From Opitutales bacterium (GTDB lineage Bacteria > Verrucomicrobiota > Verrucomicrobiia > Opitutales > UBA953): 64,000 nucleotides of DNA. A program made the position numbers and the translations under genes. Under the pieces are notes generated by a model. That model did not search any database. It was not told where the DNA came from and saw nothing but the letters and a program-made list of their open reading frames with translations. Below, in pieces: positions 62,665 to 64,000 of the stretch; positions within the stretch are counted from its first letter, which is position 1; each line of letters begins with the position of its first letter. The stretch lies in assembly GCA_017440935.1 (NCBI GenBank), contig JAFSAO010000021.1, positions 44,438 to 108,437 of the forward strand, given 5' to 3'.

Positions 62665-63810
62665 TTACCTGCGGATGCGCACTTGGAGTGCGTTTTCGAT
62701 TGGGGTTTCGGAGATGAGGATGAGGTAGCCTCCGCCGCCGGCTCCGGAGATTTTGTGTCCGAGGGAAGCGGGAGCGTATTTGGCAATCATTTCGTGAACG
62801 TCGGGCGGTGCCATGTTCGGGAACATCGCGATTTGAGCTTCAAACGCCGCCGTCGTTGCCGCGCCCCAAGCGGTCGCGTCTTTCGCAAGAAGCGCGTTCC
62901 AAACCGCTTCCGTCGCATCCGCAAGCGCTTTTGCGTTTGCCGCATTAACATCAGTTCCCGCGAAAACATCGTATTCGGCGCGGCGCGGGTAGAGCGGAAC
63001 GAGCCAGAGGCGTTGTTCAATCCACGCGAGCAAATCCGCATCACGCTTCGACGTGATTTTTACCGGCCAATAGCCCTTGTCGTAATCGAGTTTGTTCAGC
63101 CCCGGCATCACGATCCCGAGCGAATCCTGCGAGCCGCTCACGTAGCGGTTGCCCATCATCGGCGGGTTTTCGTAGCAGAAAAGAATCTTCGCGAGTTTTT
63201 CCAAATCACTACTGTCGGGAATGTCCGTTTGCCACAGCTCCACGGCTTTTTTGCGGGAACTCGTGGACATGCCGCTACGGTCGTTGAACTCGTAATCGGG
63301 TTCGATCGAAATCGTCAGCACCGCGCCCGGAGCGAGCTCGTTTACGAACGGCTGGTCGAGCCACCCGCCGGCAAGGTCGATACGATACGGGATTTTGCAT
63401 TCCTTGCGAAGCGCAGTCGTCGAGCGTGCGGGCAAATTCCCGTGCGGAACGCGCTTGGCGACGACGTATTCGATGCCGTGTTTTTTACAAAAATCTTCCT
63501 TCGCGGGGGAATGTCCGTCGGTGTTGACGAAGAAAATATCCGGTTTGAGTTCGAGGACGTCCTGCTCGAAGTCCATAATGCCGCTCCCGCGATTGATCCA
63601 TGCGTCCTTGACGCATTTGAGCGCCTTGACCATGTAGAGGCGTTCGGCATCGGGGTTGATGGTTTTACGCGCTTTGAGCCCGAAAATCGTGGCGTCGCTT
63701 CCGATGCCGACATAGAGCTCGCCGAGCTTGGACGCTTCTTCAAAAAACGCTACGTGCCCGCTGTGGAGCATATCGTAACAGCCCGAGACAAATACTTTTT
63801 TAGAGCACAT
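62665..63810 (-). CDS. Bifunctional nucleotidyltransferase / GHMP kinase
   Basis: A 381-residue fusion. Residues 1-135 form a cytidylyltransferase-like domain with KVFVSGCYDMLHSGHVAFFEEASKLG, where HSGH is the nucleotide motif, and VGIGSD. Residues 140-380 form a GHMP kinase domain: IPYRIDLAGGWLDQP (motif 1), RSGMSTSSRKK (a variant of the GLGSSS loop) and KISGAGGGGYLIL (motif 3). Proteins of this pair make NDP-sugars, as HldE does for heptose with different folds. It begins the polysaccharide operon and should supply an activated sugar; which sugar is unknown. It overlaps the preceding truncated gene by 11 nt. Confidence 0.85.
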   Translation of the reverse strand: MCSKKVFVSGCYDMLHSGHVAFFEEASKLGELYVGIGSDATIFGLKARKTINPDAERLYMVKALKCVKDAWINRGSGIMDFEQDVLELKPDIFFVNTDGHSPAKEDFCKKHGIEYVVAKRVPHGNLPARSTTALRKECKIPYRIDLAGGWLDQPFVNELAPGAVLTISIEPDYEFNDRSGMSTSSRKKAVELWQTDIPDSSDLEKLAKILFCYENPPMMGNRYVSGSQDSLGIVMPGLNKLDYDKGYWPVKITSKRDADLLAWIEQRLWLVPLYPRRAEYDVFAGTDVNAANAKALADATEAVWNALLAKDATAWGAATTAAFEAQIAMFPNMAPPDVHEMIAKYAPASLGHKISGAGGGGYLILISETPIENALQVRIRR

Positions 63811-63958
63811 GACGATTAAAATCCCCTTCCACCTTGTACACGGGAACGATCACCGAAATCTTCGGAGTGTGCCCCGTTCCCGCAGATTGCACAGATTCCC
63901 GCAGGATTTTTTCAGCGTTAATTTGCGGTCTCGACGGGAGAATTGTTTTTTCACTCAT
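63800..63958 (-). pseudogene. Truncated GT2 glycosyltransferase start, 52 aa
   Basis: ATG at 63958 is preceded by AGAAAGGTAA. The frame encodes 52 residues ending in TAA at 63800. The last third, HTPKISVIVPVYKVEG, is the opening strand of family 2 glycosyltransferases, after which it breaks off to DFNRHVL. The stop overlaps the start of the bifunctional gene by 11 nt. I read it as the 5' stub of a glycosyltransferase joined to new sequence by a deletion, or as a leader whose translation is coupled to the next gene. Confidence 0.55.
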
Positions 63959-64000
63959 AATCCGTTTACCTTTCTGAAAATATTTTTTGAAATGTCGTCA

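Overview
The window looks like part of a chromosome from a Gram-negative bacterium, most likely a Verrucomicrobiota member of the Opitutae type. This is an inference from gene content: lipoproteins with lipoboxes, heptose/Kdo-type LPS kinases, a YejM/PbgA-like inner-membrane protein, the meso-DAP recycling ligase Mpl, MenB (menaquinone), a PEP-CTERM sorting tail, a lysine/alanine-rich DksA-like protein, and SpeA-AguA-AguB putrescine synthesis. No rRNA, tRNA, CRISPR array, insertion sequence or prophage was seen. Most genes are single housekeeping genes or short operons on either strand, with T-rich spacers.

Layout. 1-5.7 kb (minus): 5' part of thiC, a DksA-like gene, ileS and an unknown gene. 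5.9-14.5 kb (plus): hrpB, mpl, a secreted GH29 fucosidase, a PAS histidine kinase, DUF192, HIT, unknown. 14.5-19.2 kb (minus): agmatine deiminase, lipoprotein, a 36-residue basic protein, ispA, an orphan higA with a decayed higB, DUF2851. 19.2-21.6 kb (plus): cdsA, miaA, folB. 21.6-25.4 kb (minus): acyltransferase, two YceK-like lipoproteins (one frameshifted), uvrB. Then a glycosyltransferase (+), alaS and speA (-), nagB and a ROK-like kinase (+), a Bro-N/DinD-like gene and a Fic gene (+), a broken PEP-CTERM cysteine-protease-like gene (-), and queF, xerC, an RluA-type synthase, nadB and carB (+). 45-47.6 kb (minus): DJ-1, lipoprotein, aguB, parA. Then thrB and menB (+), a GDYXXLXY/DUF2157 pair and zupT (-). 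52.6-64 kb is an envelope region: an LPS-kinase-like gene, a YejM-like gene and a kinase/TIM-barrel fusion on plus face a minus-strand polysaccharide operon (truncated GT2, nucleotidyltransferase-GHMP kinase, two hexapeptide acyltransferases, three GT2 paralogues, a pyruvyl transferase).

Main discoveries. (1) A non-palindromic word, GCGGGAACG, is scattered through genes and spacers on both strands (20 copies of its GGGAACG core in the first 5 kb by hand count), and head-to-head pairs of it form intrinsic terminators. This is the pattern of DNA-uptake sequences in Neisseria and Pasteurellaceae, although no competence gene is in view. (2) The first acyltransferase of the polysaccharide operon starts with a G8/C8 tract that puts the ATG out of frame with the body. 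Seven or ten bases would restore one frame, so it looks like a phase-variable gene caught OFF. (3) The dodecamer AAATTTCAATTT (or its complement) lies 34-48 nt before six start codons, and in three of them it is joined directly to the uptake-like word. (4) Many spacers carry locus-specific phrase repeats, several of which abut start codons that lack a Shine-Dalgarno sequence.

Split pathway: SpeA (29.6-31.6 kb), AguA (14.5 kb) and AguB (46 kb) together give a complete arginine-to-putrescine route (via agmatine and N-carbamoylputrescine), but they are not in one operon.
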